Assembly (NCBI GenBank): GCA_900543175.1
Contig: UQQO01000102.1
Span: 1-8,223 of the forward strand
DNA: 8,223 nt
Reading direction: 5' to 3'
Source of the DNA: an uncultured Fusobacterium sp.
GTDB taxonomy: Bacteria > Fusobacteriota > Fusobacteriia > Fusobacteriales > Fusobacteriaceae
Both the position numbers and the translations under genes were made by a program. Shown here piece after piece: positions 1 to 6,190 of the stretch (the stretch's first letter is position 1; every line of letters starts with the position of its first letter). The notes below the pieces were generated by a model. The model saw nothing but the letters and a program-made list of their open reading frames with translations. It searched no databases and had not been told where the DNA came from.

Positions 1-9
1 TGATATACT
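1..9 (+). promoter_or_regulatory. Possible extended -10 box for the lipoprotein gene
   Basis: The window opens with TGA followed by TATACT (4-9), an extended -10 of the TGnTATAAT type. Transcription would start near base 16 and leave a leader of about 23 nt before the TTG start at 39. Any -35 element lies outside the window, so this rests on the -10 alone. Confidence 0.3.
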
Positions 10-38
10 ATATCTTAAAAAACAAAAGGAGAGATAAC

Positions 39-545
39 TTGAAAAAATACTATTTTTTAATATTTCTAATCCTATTTTCTAGTTGTACATCATTAAAAAC
101 TTTAAGATTAAATAATGAGTTACAAAATTCTCTTTCTCCATTAATAGCTATTAATAAAACAACTGAAAAAGATATTATAGATATCTTTGGCAAACCATAT
201 TTTATAGTTTCAAGAAAAGAGAGTCCATACACTTATATCTATCACAAAGGAACTTATTACACTAAAAACAATGTTCAAAATAAAAAGATATTAAAAGCTT
301 TGCTTCCTGTTGAGATAGTTTATAGTCAAAAAGTAATTAAAGAAACTTTTTTAGAAGTATATTTTGATATTGATAGTAAAATAGTTAAGGGATATAAAAT
401 AGAAAAATATCCTGAAAAAAAGAAAAAAGTTACAAGTGATAAAAAAACTCTTGAAAAACTTGAAAATGAAAAGAGATTGAGAGATAAATATAGAAATGCA
501 GATCCAACAGATATTTTAAATAACCTGTTATTTAAGGAATTATAA
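39..545 (+). CDS. Small lipoprotein with a BamE/SmpA-OmlA-like segment
   Basis: A 168-residue secreted lipoprotein. It begins with TTG rather than ATG; AAGGAGAG ends five bases upstream and fixes this start. Residues 1-15 are a short lipoprotein signal peptide (two Lys, hydrophobic core, then FSSC) with the lipidated Cys at 16; Phe at -3 is slightly off the usual Leu. Residues 39-53 (NKTTEKDIIDIFGKP) match the 'G.t..dv...lG.P' pattern of the SmpA/OmlA (BamE-like) fold, and a beta-rich stretch follows to about 122. Residues 123-150 are very rich in Lys and Glu, probably an exposed helix. BamE assists outer-membrane protein insertion, but this fold also occurs in unrelated lipoproteins, so only lipidation and the fold are suggested. 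The gene appears monocistronic and converges on the MATE gene. Confidence is high that it is a lipoprotein and moderate for the fold. Confidence 0.8.
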   Translation: MKKYYFLIFLILFSSCTSLKTLRLNNELQNSLSPLIAINKTTEKDIIDIFGKPYFIVSRKESPYTYIYHKGTYYTKNNVQNKKILKALLPVEIVYSQKVIKETFLEVYFDIDSKIVKGYKIEKYPEKKKKVTSDKKTLEKLENEKRLRDKYRNADPTDILNNLLFKEL

Positions 546-573
546 AAAAATGAGCCCTAAAGCTCATTTTTTT
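544..573. terminator. Bidirectional intrinsic terminator between convergent genes
   Basis: A12-bp stem pairs 544-555 (seven A then TGAGC) with 562-573 (GCTCA then seven T), with a 6-base loop (556-561). T runs lie on both strands, so it can end the lipoprotein transcript (+) and the MATE transcript (-). Its arms include bases of both stop codons (543-545 and 572-574). Confidence 0.92.
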
Positions 574-1921
574 AATTCTTCACTAAGTTTTTTATCCACT
601 TACCTGAACGTAGTCTAGGGTAAGTAGCAACAGCTTTGAATGGCTCTTCTAAACAAACTAGAATATATACTATTGTTATAGGAAACTTAAAATATACTGC
701 TCCTACAAATGAAAGGGGAACTCCTATTAACCATACTGCTACAAGCTCTGTCACTATTGCATACATTACATCTCCACCACCACGTAATACACCTATAATT
801 TGAGTAATTCCAAAAAATCTCAATGGTAGAACAATAGCCATTACTCTTAATACTACAATTACATTGTGATATGTTTCAGGAGTTATTTTAAATAACATAG
901 CTATAAAAGGAGCTAAAAAGAAAAAGAATACTCCTATAATAATTCCTATTAGAACTCCAAAAACTGATATTTTAATTGCATCTTCTTTGGCATCTTCCTC
1001 TTTTCCTGCACCTATCTTATTTCCAATTAAAATAGCTGAAGCTGAGGCTATACCTATTCCAAAAATATTAAAAACATTGTTAATCGTATTGGCTATCTGC
1101 ATTGTAGCAGTAGCATTTATTCCCAATTTTGAATAAGCTATAAAATATGCTGTAATTCCTGCTATCCACATGACATCATTAAAAACCACAGGGGTAGCTG
1201 TAATAAAATATCTTTTTACAAGATTAAAATTAAAATCAAGAAGTTGTGAAATTTTTCCAGCTACAACATTTTTATTTTTATAAATAATAAATAGTATAAA
1301 AGCTAACTCCATAAATCTTGAAACAGTAGTTCCTAAAGCAGCCCCAGCAACTCCCATAACAGGAGCCCCAAATTTACCAAAAATAAAGATATAGTTTAAT
1401 ATTCCATTAAATACAAGTCCCACTAAACTTCCATACATAGGAATTTTAGTTTGTCCTATACTTCTTAAAGCTGCTGCATAAGAAAGAGATACAGTAGTAA
1501 AAATATAGCTCAAAGCTACCATTTTTAAATATGCAACTCCTTGCCCTATAACAATATTTTCATCTGTAAAAATTTTCATTATCATCTCTGGAAAGACAAA
1601 TGCCAATATTGCAAAAAATATTGTACTTATCATTCCAACTACCAATGAGATACCTAAAAATTTATGAATACTTGCCACATCTTTTTTCCCCCAGAACTGT
1701 GACATAAATATTCCTGCTCCTAGAGTAATTCCCATAATCGTATAATAATATAGCATATAAAATTGGTTAGATATTCCTACTGCTGCAATCTCATTTTCTC
1801 CTAATGAACCTATCATTAAGTTATCAAGAAGATTTAATGATGCTGTAACTAAACTTTGTAAAATAATAGGAATTGCTAAAAGCATCAAAGTTTTTATAAA
1901 TTTTTTATCTAATTTAAACAT
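572..1921 (-). CDS. MATE-family multidrug/cation efflux transporter
   Basis: A 449-residue integral inner-membrane protein with the usual MATE length and two-fold layout: an N-terminal half to about residue 215, a cytoplasmic linker (KNKNVVAGKISQ, 215-226), and a C-terminal half to the end, with roughly twelve hydrophobic segments. Recognisable family features are the N-terminal LLAIPIILQSLV segment (14-25) followed by LLDNLMIGSLG (31-41), the GKFGAPVMGVAGAALGT segment (182-198), and the C-terminal EEPFKAV and RLRSGKWIKNL stretch. MATE proteins export drugs and cationic compounds by Na+ or H+ antiport; substrate and coupling ion cannot be read here. AGGAGG sits five bases before the ATG. The gene has a strong private promoter and a hairpin in its leader. 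It is monocistronic and ends in the shared bidirectional terminator. I do not assign it to NorM or DinF. Confidence 0.93.
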   Translation of the reverse strand: MFKLDKKFIKTLMLLAIPIILQSLVTASLNLLDNLMIGSLGENEIAAVGISNQFYMLYYYTIMGITLGAGIFMSQFWGKKDVASIHKFLGISLVVGMISTIFFAILAFVFPEMIMKIFTDENIVIGQGVAYLKMVALSYIFTTVSLSYAAALRSIGQTKIPMYGSLVGLVFNGILNYIFIFGKFGAPVMGVAGAALGTTVSRFMELAFILFIIYKNKNVVAGKISQLLDFNFNLVKRYFITATPVVFNDVMWIAGITAYFIAYSKLGINATATMQIANTINNVFNIFGIGIASASAILIGNKIGAGKEEDAKEDAIKISVFGVLIGIIIGVFFFFLAPFIAMLFKITPETYHNVIVVLRVMAIVLPLRFFGITQIIGVLRGGGDVMYAIVTELVAVWLIGVPLSFVGAVYFKFPITIVYILVCLEEPFKAVATYPRLRSGKWIKNLVKN

Positions 1922-1931
1922 TTTTTCCTCC

Positions 1932-1974
1932 TAAAAAAAATAAAAGCAGATGGGTTATAAGCTGCCCACCTGCT
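1932..1974 (-). promoter_or_regulatory. Terminator-like hairpin in the MATE 5' leader (possible attenuator)
   Basis: On the minus strand AGCAGGTGGG (1974-1965) pairs with CCCATCTGCT (1954-1945) in a 10-bp stem with one G-U pair and a 10-base loop. A T-rich tract (1944-1932) follows at once. This has the form of an intrinsic terminator, yet it lies between the MATE promoter and its Shine-Dalgarno sequence (1932-1927), which abuts the T tract. Readthrough would be needed for expression, which suggests attenuation. No known riboswitch aptamer is recognisable, and only about 27 nt precede the stem. Confidence 0.6.
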
Positions 1975-2007
1975 ACATATTAATAGTTTTTTTATTGTTA
2001 TCTTTAT

Positions 2008-2036
2008 ATTATACTATTTCATTTTTCTTCTGTCAA
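2008..2036 (-). promoter_or_regulatory. Perfect consensus sigma70-type promoter for the MATE gene
   Basis: On the minus strand TTGACA (2036-2031) and TATAAT (2013-2008) are separated by exactly 17 bases, with both hexamers identical to consensus. The start site would be near 2001, giving a leader of about 80 nt that contains the terminator-like hairpin. Confidence 0.88.
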
Positions 2037-2048
2037 TAAAAATAAAGC

Positions 2049-2077
2049 TGTACAAATATTGAAAAGTGTAGTATACT
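2049..2077 (+). promoter_or_regulatory. Probable promoter for the cold-shock gene
   Basis: TGTACA (2049-2054; four of six match -35) and TATACT (2072-2077; five of six match -10) are spaced 17 bases apart. The start site would be near 2084. A weaker alternative is TTGAAA (2059-2064) with TATAGC (2083-2088), spaced 18. It lies back to back with the MATE promoter; the two -35 boxes are 12 bases apart. Confidence 0.5.
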
Positions 2078-2079
2078 AC
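2068..2079. repeat. 12-bp perfect palindrome over the cold-shock -10 box
   Basis: GTAGTATACTAC is identical to its own reverse complement and contains the candidate -10 box TATACT. A perfect palindrome placed so that a bound dimeric regulator would block RNA polymerase is operator-like. No regulator gene is present in the window, and chance occurrence in AT-rich DNA is possible. Confidence 0.45.
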
Positions 2080-2083
2080 CTGT

Positions 2084-2245
2084 ATAGCAATAATAAATTT
2101 ATGAGTTTTGAAGTTTGAGATTTAATATTTAAAGTATTCTTTCAGTAATACCTTTATGTTTATTAAGATTTTCATGGTAGCTAATTTAGTTACTATCAAA
2201 ATGTCACGAGTTCTATTGTTCAATAATATTTTATGGAGGTACACA
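2084..2245 (+). promoter_or_regulatory. Long structured 5' untranslated leader of the cold-shock mRNA
   Basis: If transcription starts near 2084, about 160 nt precede the ATG, far longer than other leaders here and close to the long leaders known for cspA-type mRNAs, which act as thermosensors. Two small hairpins can be drawn. In the first, 2131-2138 pairs with 2147-2155 with a bulged C. In the second, GGTAG (2176-2180) pairs with CTATC (2193-2197), extended by TAA/TTA. The Shine-Dalgarno GGAGG (2235-2239) is preceded by a U/A-rich stretch. The thermosensor role is inferred from the family; the length depends on the promoter call. Confidence 0.4.
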
Positions 2246-2443
2246 ATGAAAGGTACAGTTAAATGGTTTAATCAAGAAAAAGGATTTGGATTTATTACAG
2301 GTGAAGATGGTAAAGATGTATTTGCACACTTCTCTCAAATCCAAAAAGAAGGATTCAAAACTTTAAATGAAAATGAAGAAGTAACTTTTGATATCATTGA
2401 AGGACAAAAAGGTCCTCAAGCAGCTAATATCAAAGTTAGATAA
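2246..2443 (+). CDS. Cold-shock protein (CspA family, single cold-shock domain)
   Basis: A 65-residue protein that is one OB-fold cold-shock domain. RNP1 (KGFGFI) and RNP2 (VFAHFS) are both intact, after the family-typical start MKGTVKWFN. Such proteins bind single-stranded RNA and DNA as chaperones, melting mRNA structure in the cold or serving as general RNA chaperones. The ATG at 2246 is chosen because GGAGG ends six bases upstream and family members begin exactly here. An in-frame ATG at 2156 would add 30 residues unlike the family and lacks a ribosome binding site. The gene stands alone, with its own promoter and long leader and a strong terminator downstream. The paralogue (cspA, B, C...) cannot be decided. 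Confidence 0.96.
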   Translation: MKGTVKWFNQEKGFGFITGEDGKDVFAHFSQIQKEGFKTLNENEEVTFDIIEGQKGPQAANIKVR

Positions 2444-2464
2444 TTAGTTTAGTCTTGAAACTTT

Positions 2465-2496
2465 AAGGAACTAAGTCAATCTTAGTTCCTTTTTTT
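2465..2496 (+). terminator. Intrinsic terminator of the cold-shock gene
   Basis: A perfect 11-bp stem pairs AAGGAACTAAG (2465-2475) with CTTAGTTCCTT (2481-2491) around a 5-base loop, and a run of T extends to 2496. It separates the cold-shock gene from the ABC operon. Confidence 0.95.
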
Positions 2497-2546
2497 ATTT
2501 GTTTTAAAATTTTTACTTATATCTTATTTTTTTATTAGAAAATATA

Positions 2547-2555
2547 TGTTAAAAT
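2547..2555 (+). promoter_or_regulatory. Possible extended -10 promoter of the ABC exporter operon
   Basis: TGT followed by TAAAAT (2550-2555) fits the TGn extended -10 form. At the right distance upstream is only a T run (2527-2532), so the -35 is poor. It lies after the cold-shock terminator and 36 bases before the first ABC start, so a promoter is expected about here. Confidence 0.4.
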
Positions 2556-2590
2556 TTAATGTAATTATTTAAAATTTAACTGGAGGAGAA

Positions 2591-4321
2591 ATGTTCAAAT
2601 ATTTTAAACCCTTTATACCTAAAGCTTCAATAGCAGCTCTTTTTAAAATGACTGAAGCTTTTTGTGATCTATCTCTCCCTTTAATTATGGCAAAAATTAT
2701 AGATATTGGTGTGGCTAATCAAAATATAAATTACATAATTAAAATGGGATTAACTATGGTTGGAATCGCTCTTGGAGGATATCTATCCTCTATTTTATGT
2801 AACTATTTTTCAGTTCATGCTACTCAAAATTTTGGTGCTTCTTTAAGAGATAGTGTTTTTACAAAGATACAAAATTTTAACTTTGTACATTTGAATAAAT
2901 ATACTCAAGCTTCTCTAATTACTAGAATAACTAAAGATGTTGATCAAATTACAAATATGTTTCTTATGTGTGTAAGAATGGTCCTTAGAGGGTTGGTAAC
3001 AGGGATAGGAGCTGTATTTATGGCTGTTACTATCAACCCTGTTCTATCTATACTATTCTTAGTAATTGTTCCCTCAATAGTAGGAAGTACTCTTTATTAT
3101 ATGAAGAAATCTTTTGGAAAATATAGTGAAGTTCAGAAGAAATTAGATAATTTAACACTTGTTCTAAGAGAAAATCTCACTGGTATAAGAGTTATTAGAG
3201 CTCTATCGAAAGAAAATATTGAGAAGGAAAAATTTAGATTAAGAAATGATGAGCTTAAAAATAAAACTATTGAAGCAGATAATTTAATGTCAAGTAAATT
3301 ACCATTTATAACATTAATTATGAATTTAGGGGTTGTAGCTGTTCTTTGGTTTGGAGGAATAAGAGTTAGTTATGGTAAGATGCACCTAGGGGAAGTTGTA
3401 GCTTTTATCAACTACTTAAATATGCTTTTATTCTCTATGAATGCACTATCTTTCCTATTTACTCTTTATAGCCGTACAGCAATATCATATAAGAGGGTTA
3501 AAGAGATTTTATCTGAAAATATAGAGAATATATCTCAAGAGGAGTTTGAAAAATTAGTAACTGATGATATTATTGAGTTTAAAAACCTTTCTTTCTCATA
3601 TGATGGAACAGATAAATATATTTTAGAAAATATCAATCTAAAAATAAAAAGAGGAGAAAATATTGGAATTATAGGTGGTATAGGTTCTGGAAAAACAACT
3701 TTTATATCTCTTATCCCAAAATTTTATGAGGCTACAAAAGGTGAGCTTTTAATTGATGGGGTAAATATCAATAAATATGATGAAAAAGAGTTAAGAGACA
3801 AAATTGGAATAGTTCTACAAAAATCTTTTCTATTCTCTCAATCAATAGAAGAAAATATCCGTTGGGGTAAAGAAGATGCAAGTGATGAAGAGATAAGAGA
3901 GATAGCTGAAATTGTACAGGGAACAGAATTTATAGAAAAACTTCCTGATCAGTATAAAACAAATGTAACTAAAGGTGGAATGAATTTTTCTGGTGGGCAA
4001 AAGCAAAGAATATCAATAGCAAGAACACTAATAAAACAACCTGAAATTTTACTTTTTGATGATAGTTTTAGTGCTCTTGACTTTATAACAGAATACAATC
4101 TTAAAAATAAATTAAAAACCTATCTAAAAAATACAACAATTCTTACTATCTCTCAAAGGGTAGCATCTTTGATGAAACATGATAGAATTATTGTTCTTGA
4201 CAATGGTAAAATAGCAGGCTTTGACACTCATGATAATCTTGTAAAAAATTGTGAAGTGTATAGAGAGATCTGTGAGTCACAAGAAATTTGTATTCCAGGA
4301 GGAAGATACTGTGAAAAATAA
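2591..4321 (+). CDS. ABC exporter half-transporter, subunit with degenerate ATPase site
   Basis: A 576-residue half-transporter with a six-helix membrane domain (about 10-300) fused to an ATPase domain (about 328-560). Walker A is GGIGSGKT (362-369), the Q-loop Gln is 410, and the signature FSGGQ (466-470) is canonical. Walker B reads ILLFDD, so Asp491 stands where the catalytic Glu normally is, and the H-loop has Gln522 (ISQR) instead of His. This is the hallmark of the degenerate partner in heterodimeric exporters (TM287, LmrC, BmrC types), which pump drugs or lipids out of the membrane. Its intact signature completes the active site of the next gene's product. GGAGGAG lies just upstream of the ATG. 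The last 11 bases overlap the start of the partner gene. The C-terminal 23 residues hold four cysteines (554, 561, 567, 574). Substrate unknown. Confidence 0.94.
   Translation: MFKYFKPFIPKASIAALFKMTEAFCDLSLPLIMAKIIDIGVANQNINYIIKMGLTMVGIALGGYLSSILCNYFSVHATQNFGASLRDSVFTKIQNFNFVHLNKYTQASLITRITKDVDQITNMFLMCVRMVLRGLVTGIGAVFMAVTINPVLSILFLVIVPSIVGSTLYYMKKSFGKYSEVQKKLDNLTLVLRENLTGIRVIRALSKENIEKEKFRLRNDELKNKTIEADNLMSSKLPFITLIMNLGVVAVLWFGGIRVSYGKMHLGEVVAFINYLNMLLFSMNALSFLFTLYSRTAISYKRVKEILSENIENISQEEFEKLVTDDIIEFKNLSFSYDGTDKYILENINLKIKRGENIGIIGGIGSGKTTFISLIPKFYEATKGELLIDGVNINKYDEKELRDKIGIVLQKSFLFSQSIEENIRWGKEDASDEEIREIAEIVQGTEFIEKLPDQYKTNVTKGGMNFSGGQKQRISIARTLIKQPEILLFDDSFSALDFITEYNLKNKLKTYLKNTTILTISQRVASLMKHDRIIVLDNGKIAGFDTHDNLVKNCEVYREICESQEICIPGGRYCEK
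4297..4302 (+). promoter_or_regulatory. Ribosome binding site fixing a GTG start inside the upstream gene
   Basis: AGGAGG ends eight bases before GTG at 4311, within the last codons of the first ABC gene, where it also encodes its Pro-Gly-Gly stretch. No such site precedes the in-frame ATG at 4251, so the GTG is preferred. Confidence 0.85.
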
Positions 4322-6047
4322 TATATTTAAAAAGCTTTTTCCATATCTTATGAAGTATAAGTTTGAATTTATTTTCCTTATTATTCTAGCAATTATTGGA
4401 AATCTTCTTACATTAGTTGGTCCATATTTAGTTGGTAAAGGAATTAATGAGATACATTTTCATATGGAGAAAGCAAACTATATACAATTAGGAAAAATAT
4501 CTATACTTTTACTTTTCTCATATATTACAGGTGCTGTATTGACGCTGATACAAAATATAAAGATGAATATTATCTCTCAAGATATTGTAAACACTATGAG
4601 AAAAGATGGAATTGAAAAGATTCATAAGTTTCCTCTTAAATATTTTGATGGGATATCTCAAGGGAATATTATAACTATTATGATAAATGATATTGATAAT
4701 ATCAGTGGTTCTCTATCTCAAATAGGAACTAGGGTTGTAGTAAATCTTCTTACAATATCTACTGCCTTAGGGATTATGTTGTATATAAGTCCATCTTTAA
4801 CTTTGATACAGATATTTTTAGTTACATTTACTGGATACTTTTTAAAGAAAATATCTAAAAAAAGTAGAGAGAAAAGAAGAGTTCAACAAAAATATTTAGG
4901 GCAACTAAATGGGTATGTTGATGAGATCTTAACTGGAGAAGCAGAGGTTAAGTCTTTCTCCTATGAAGAGAGAGCTATTTCTAAATTCCGTGAGTTAAAC
5001 TCTAACTATAAGGATAATGCTATAAAATCTCTATTTTTAGCAGGATTTAATTTTCCTACTCTAAATTTTATTGGAAACCTAGGATACTCTTTAATAATTT
5101 TAACTGGAGCTATCTTTATGCTAAATGGCAAGATCACTCTTGGAGGACTTTCAAGTTTTGTTATCTATTCAAAACTTTTTAATCGTCCTATTGCTAGTAT
5201 CTCTGAAGCATATAGTATAGTTCAAACTGTAATTGTAAGTGCTGAACGTTTCTTTAATTTTATTGATCAGCCTGAAGATATTGAAAAAGGAACTTTAGAT
5301 ATTGATTTAAACTCTTTAGAGGGAAAAATTGAGTTTAAAGATGTTAATTTCTCATATAATGAAGATACTCCTGTATTAAAGGATCTATCTTTTAAAGCTG
5401 AACATGGAGAGATAGTGGCTATTGTTGGTCCTACTGGTGGGGGAAAAACTACTATTGTTAATTTATTAATGAGATTTTATGGTATTACCTCAGGAAAAAT
5501 ATTATTAGATGATAAGGATATTGAGCTTTATAAGAAAAAGGATATTAGAAAACTTTTTGGAATGGTACTACAAGATAGTTGGCTATTTACTGGAACTATT
5601 AGAGAGAATATTAGTTATGGAAATAGTGAAATTGATTTTGATAAGGTTATTGAAAGTGCTAAGCTTGCTTGTGCTCACGATTTTATTATTAAACTCCCTC
5701 AAGGTTATGATACAGTAGTTAGTGAAGATAATATGGTGCTTTCTCAAGGGCAGAAACAACTTATCACTATTGCTAGAATTATAGCTTCAGATCCTAAATT
5801 CTTAATACTTGATGAGGCTACAAGTGGAGTTGACACTAGAACAGAGATAAGATTACAAAAGGCTATCTCTAACTTAGTAAAAGGTAGAACAAGTTTTATT
5901 ATTGCTCATAGGCTTTCTACTATTAAAAATGCTAATCTTATTTTAGTTTTAAAAGATGGACATATAATTGAACAGGGAACTCATTCTCAATTGATGGAGA
6001 AAAATGGCTTCTACCACGAACTTTACAATACACAATATATGCTCTAA
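4311..6047 (+). CDS. ABC exporter half-transporter, catalytic subunit of the heterodimer
   Basis: A 578-residue partner of the preceding subunit, started at GTG (4311) because AGGAGG precedes it. The longer reading from ATG 4251 would add 20 residues with no family character. Six membrane helices span about 18-300 and the ATPase domain about 340-578. Walker A is GPTGGGKT (373-380), the Q-loop Gln is 421, Walker B is ILDE with the catalytic Glu502, and the H-loop His is 533 (IAHR); all are canonical. The signature, however, is LSQGQ (477-481) instead of LSGGQ. The dimer should therefore have one full ATP site (this Walker A/B with the partner's SGGQ) and one degenerate site, as in TM287/288 and LmrCD. 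The 11-base overlap with the upstream stop suggests translational coupling and equal stoichiometry. The transported compound cannot be read from sequence. Confidence 0.94.
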   Translation: MKNNIFKKLFPYLMKYKFEFIFLIILAIIGNLLTLVGPYLVGKGINEIHFHMEKANYIQLGKISILLLFSYITGAVLTLIQNIKMNIISQDIVNTMRKDGIEKIHKFPLKYFDGISQGNIITIMINDIDNISGSLSQIGTRVVVNLLTISTALGIMLYISPSLTLIQIFLVTFTGYFLKKISKKSREKRRVQQKYLGQLNGYVDEILTGEAEVKSFSYEERAISKFRELNSNYKDNAIKSLFLAGFNFPTLNFIGNLGYSLIILTGAIFMLNGKITLGGLSSFVIYSKLFNRPIASISEAYSIVQTVIVSAERFFNFIDQPEDIEKGTLDIDLNSLEGKIEFKDVNFSYNEDTPVLKDLSFKAEHGEIVAIVGPTGGGKTTIVNLLMRFYGITSGKILLDDKDIELYKKKDIRKLFGMVLQDSWLFTGTIRENISYGNSEIDFDKVIESAKLACAHDFIIKLPQGYDTVVSEDNMVLSQGQKQLITIARIIASDPKFLILDEATSGVDTRTEIRLQKAISNLVKGRTSFIIAHRLSTIKNANLILVLKDGHIIEQGTHSQLMEKNGFYHELYNTQYML

Positions 6048-6050
6048 TAG

Positions 6051-6088
6051 AAAAGCTCTTTATGAATTTGTATCATAGAGAGCTTTTT
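6051..6088 (+). terminator. Intrinsic terminator of the ABC exporter operon
   Basis: A 15-bp stem pairs 6051-6065 (AAAAGCTCTTTATGA) with 6073-6087, with one G-T wobble and a 7-base loop. T bases run to 6088. It begins three bases after the ABC stop codon. The flanking A-rich side could make it a weak back-up terminator for the opposite strand. Confidence 0.9.
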
Positions 6089-6126
6089 CTACAGTAAAAA
6101 ATCAAATTATAAATTCTTTAGGTACT

Positions 6127-6164
6127 AAAAAAGCCATCTATTGATCTATATCAAAAGATGACTT
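6127..6164 (-). terminator. Intrinsic terminator of ssrA
   Basis: On the minus strand 6164-6150 pairs with 6145-6131 around a 4-base loop. The 15-position stem has one G-U pair and one mismatch, and is followed by six T (6132-6127). It lies 26 bases beyond the mature tmRNA 3' end. It is better paired on the minus than on the plus strand, where the wobble becomes an A-C mismatch, which supports its role for ssrA. Confidence 0.8.
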
Positions 6165-6190
6165 AACTTTAAAACAGTTTATTTTCATTT

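Noticed and set aside
50..232. Minus-strand open frame antisense to the lipoprotein
   Set aside because: It is a short antisense shadow without promoter or ribosome binding site.
1945..1974. MATE leader hairpin as a known riboswitch (for example preQ1 or guanidine)
   Set aside because: I could not match any conserved aptamer bases, and the leader is too short for most classes.
1975..1980. Minimal ATG-TAG reading frame in the MATE leader as a stalling peptide
   Set aside because: ATGTAG occurs on the minus strand just before the hairpin, but no Shine-Dalgarno sequence precedes it and a start-stop pair is easily due to chance.
2156..2245. In-frame N-terminal extension of the cold-shock protein from ATG 2156
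   Set aside because: There is no ribosome binding site before it, the 30 extra residues do not resemble the family, and GGAGG sits right before ATG 2246.
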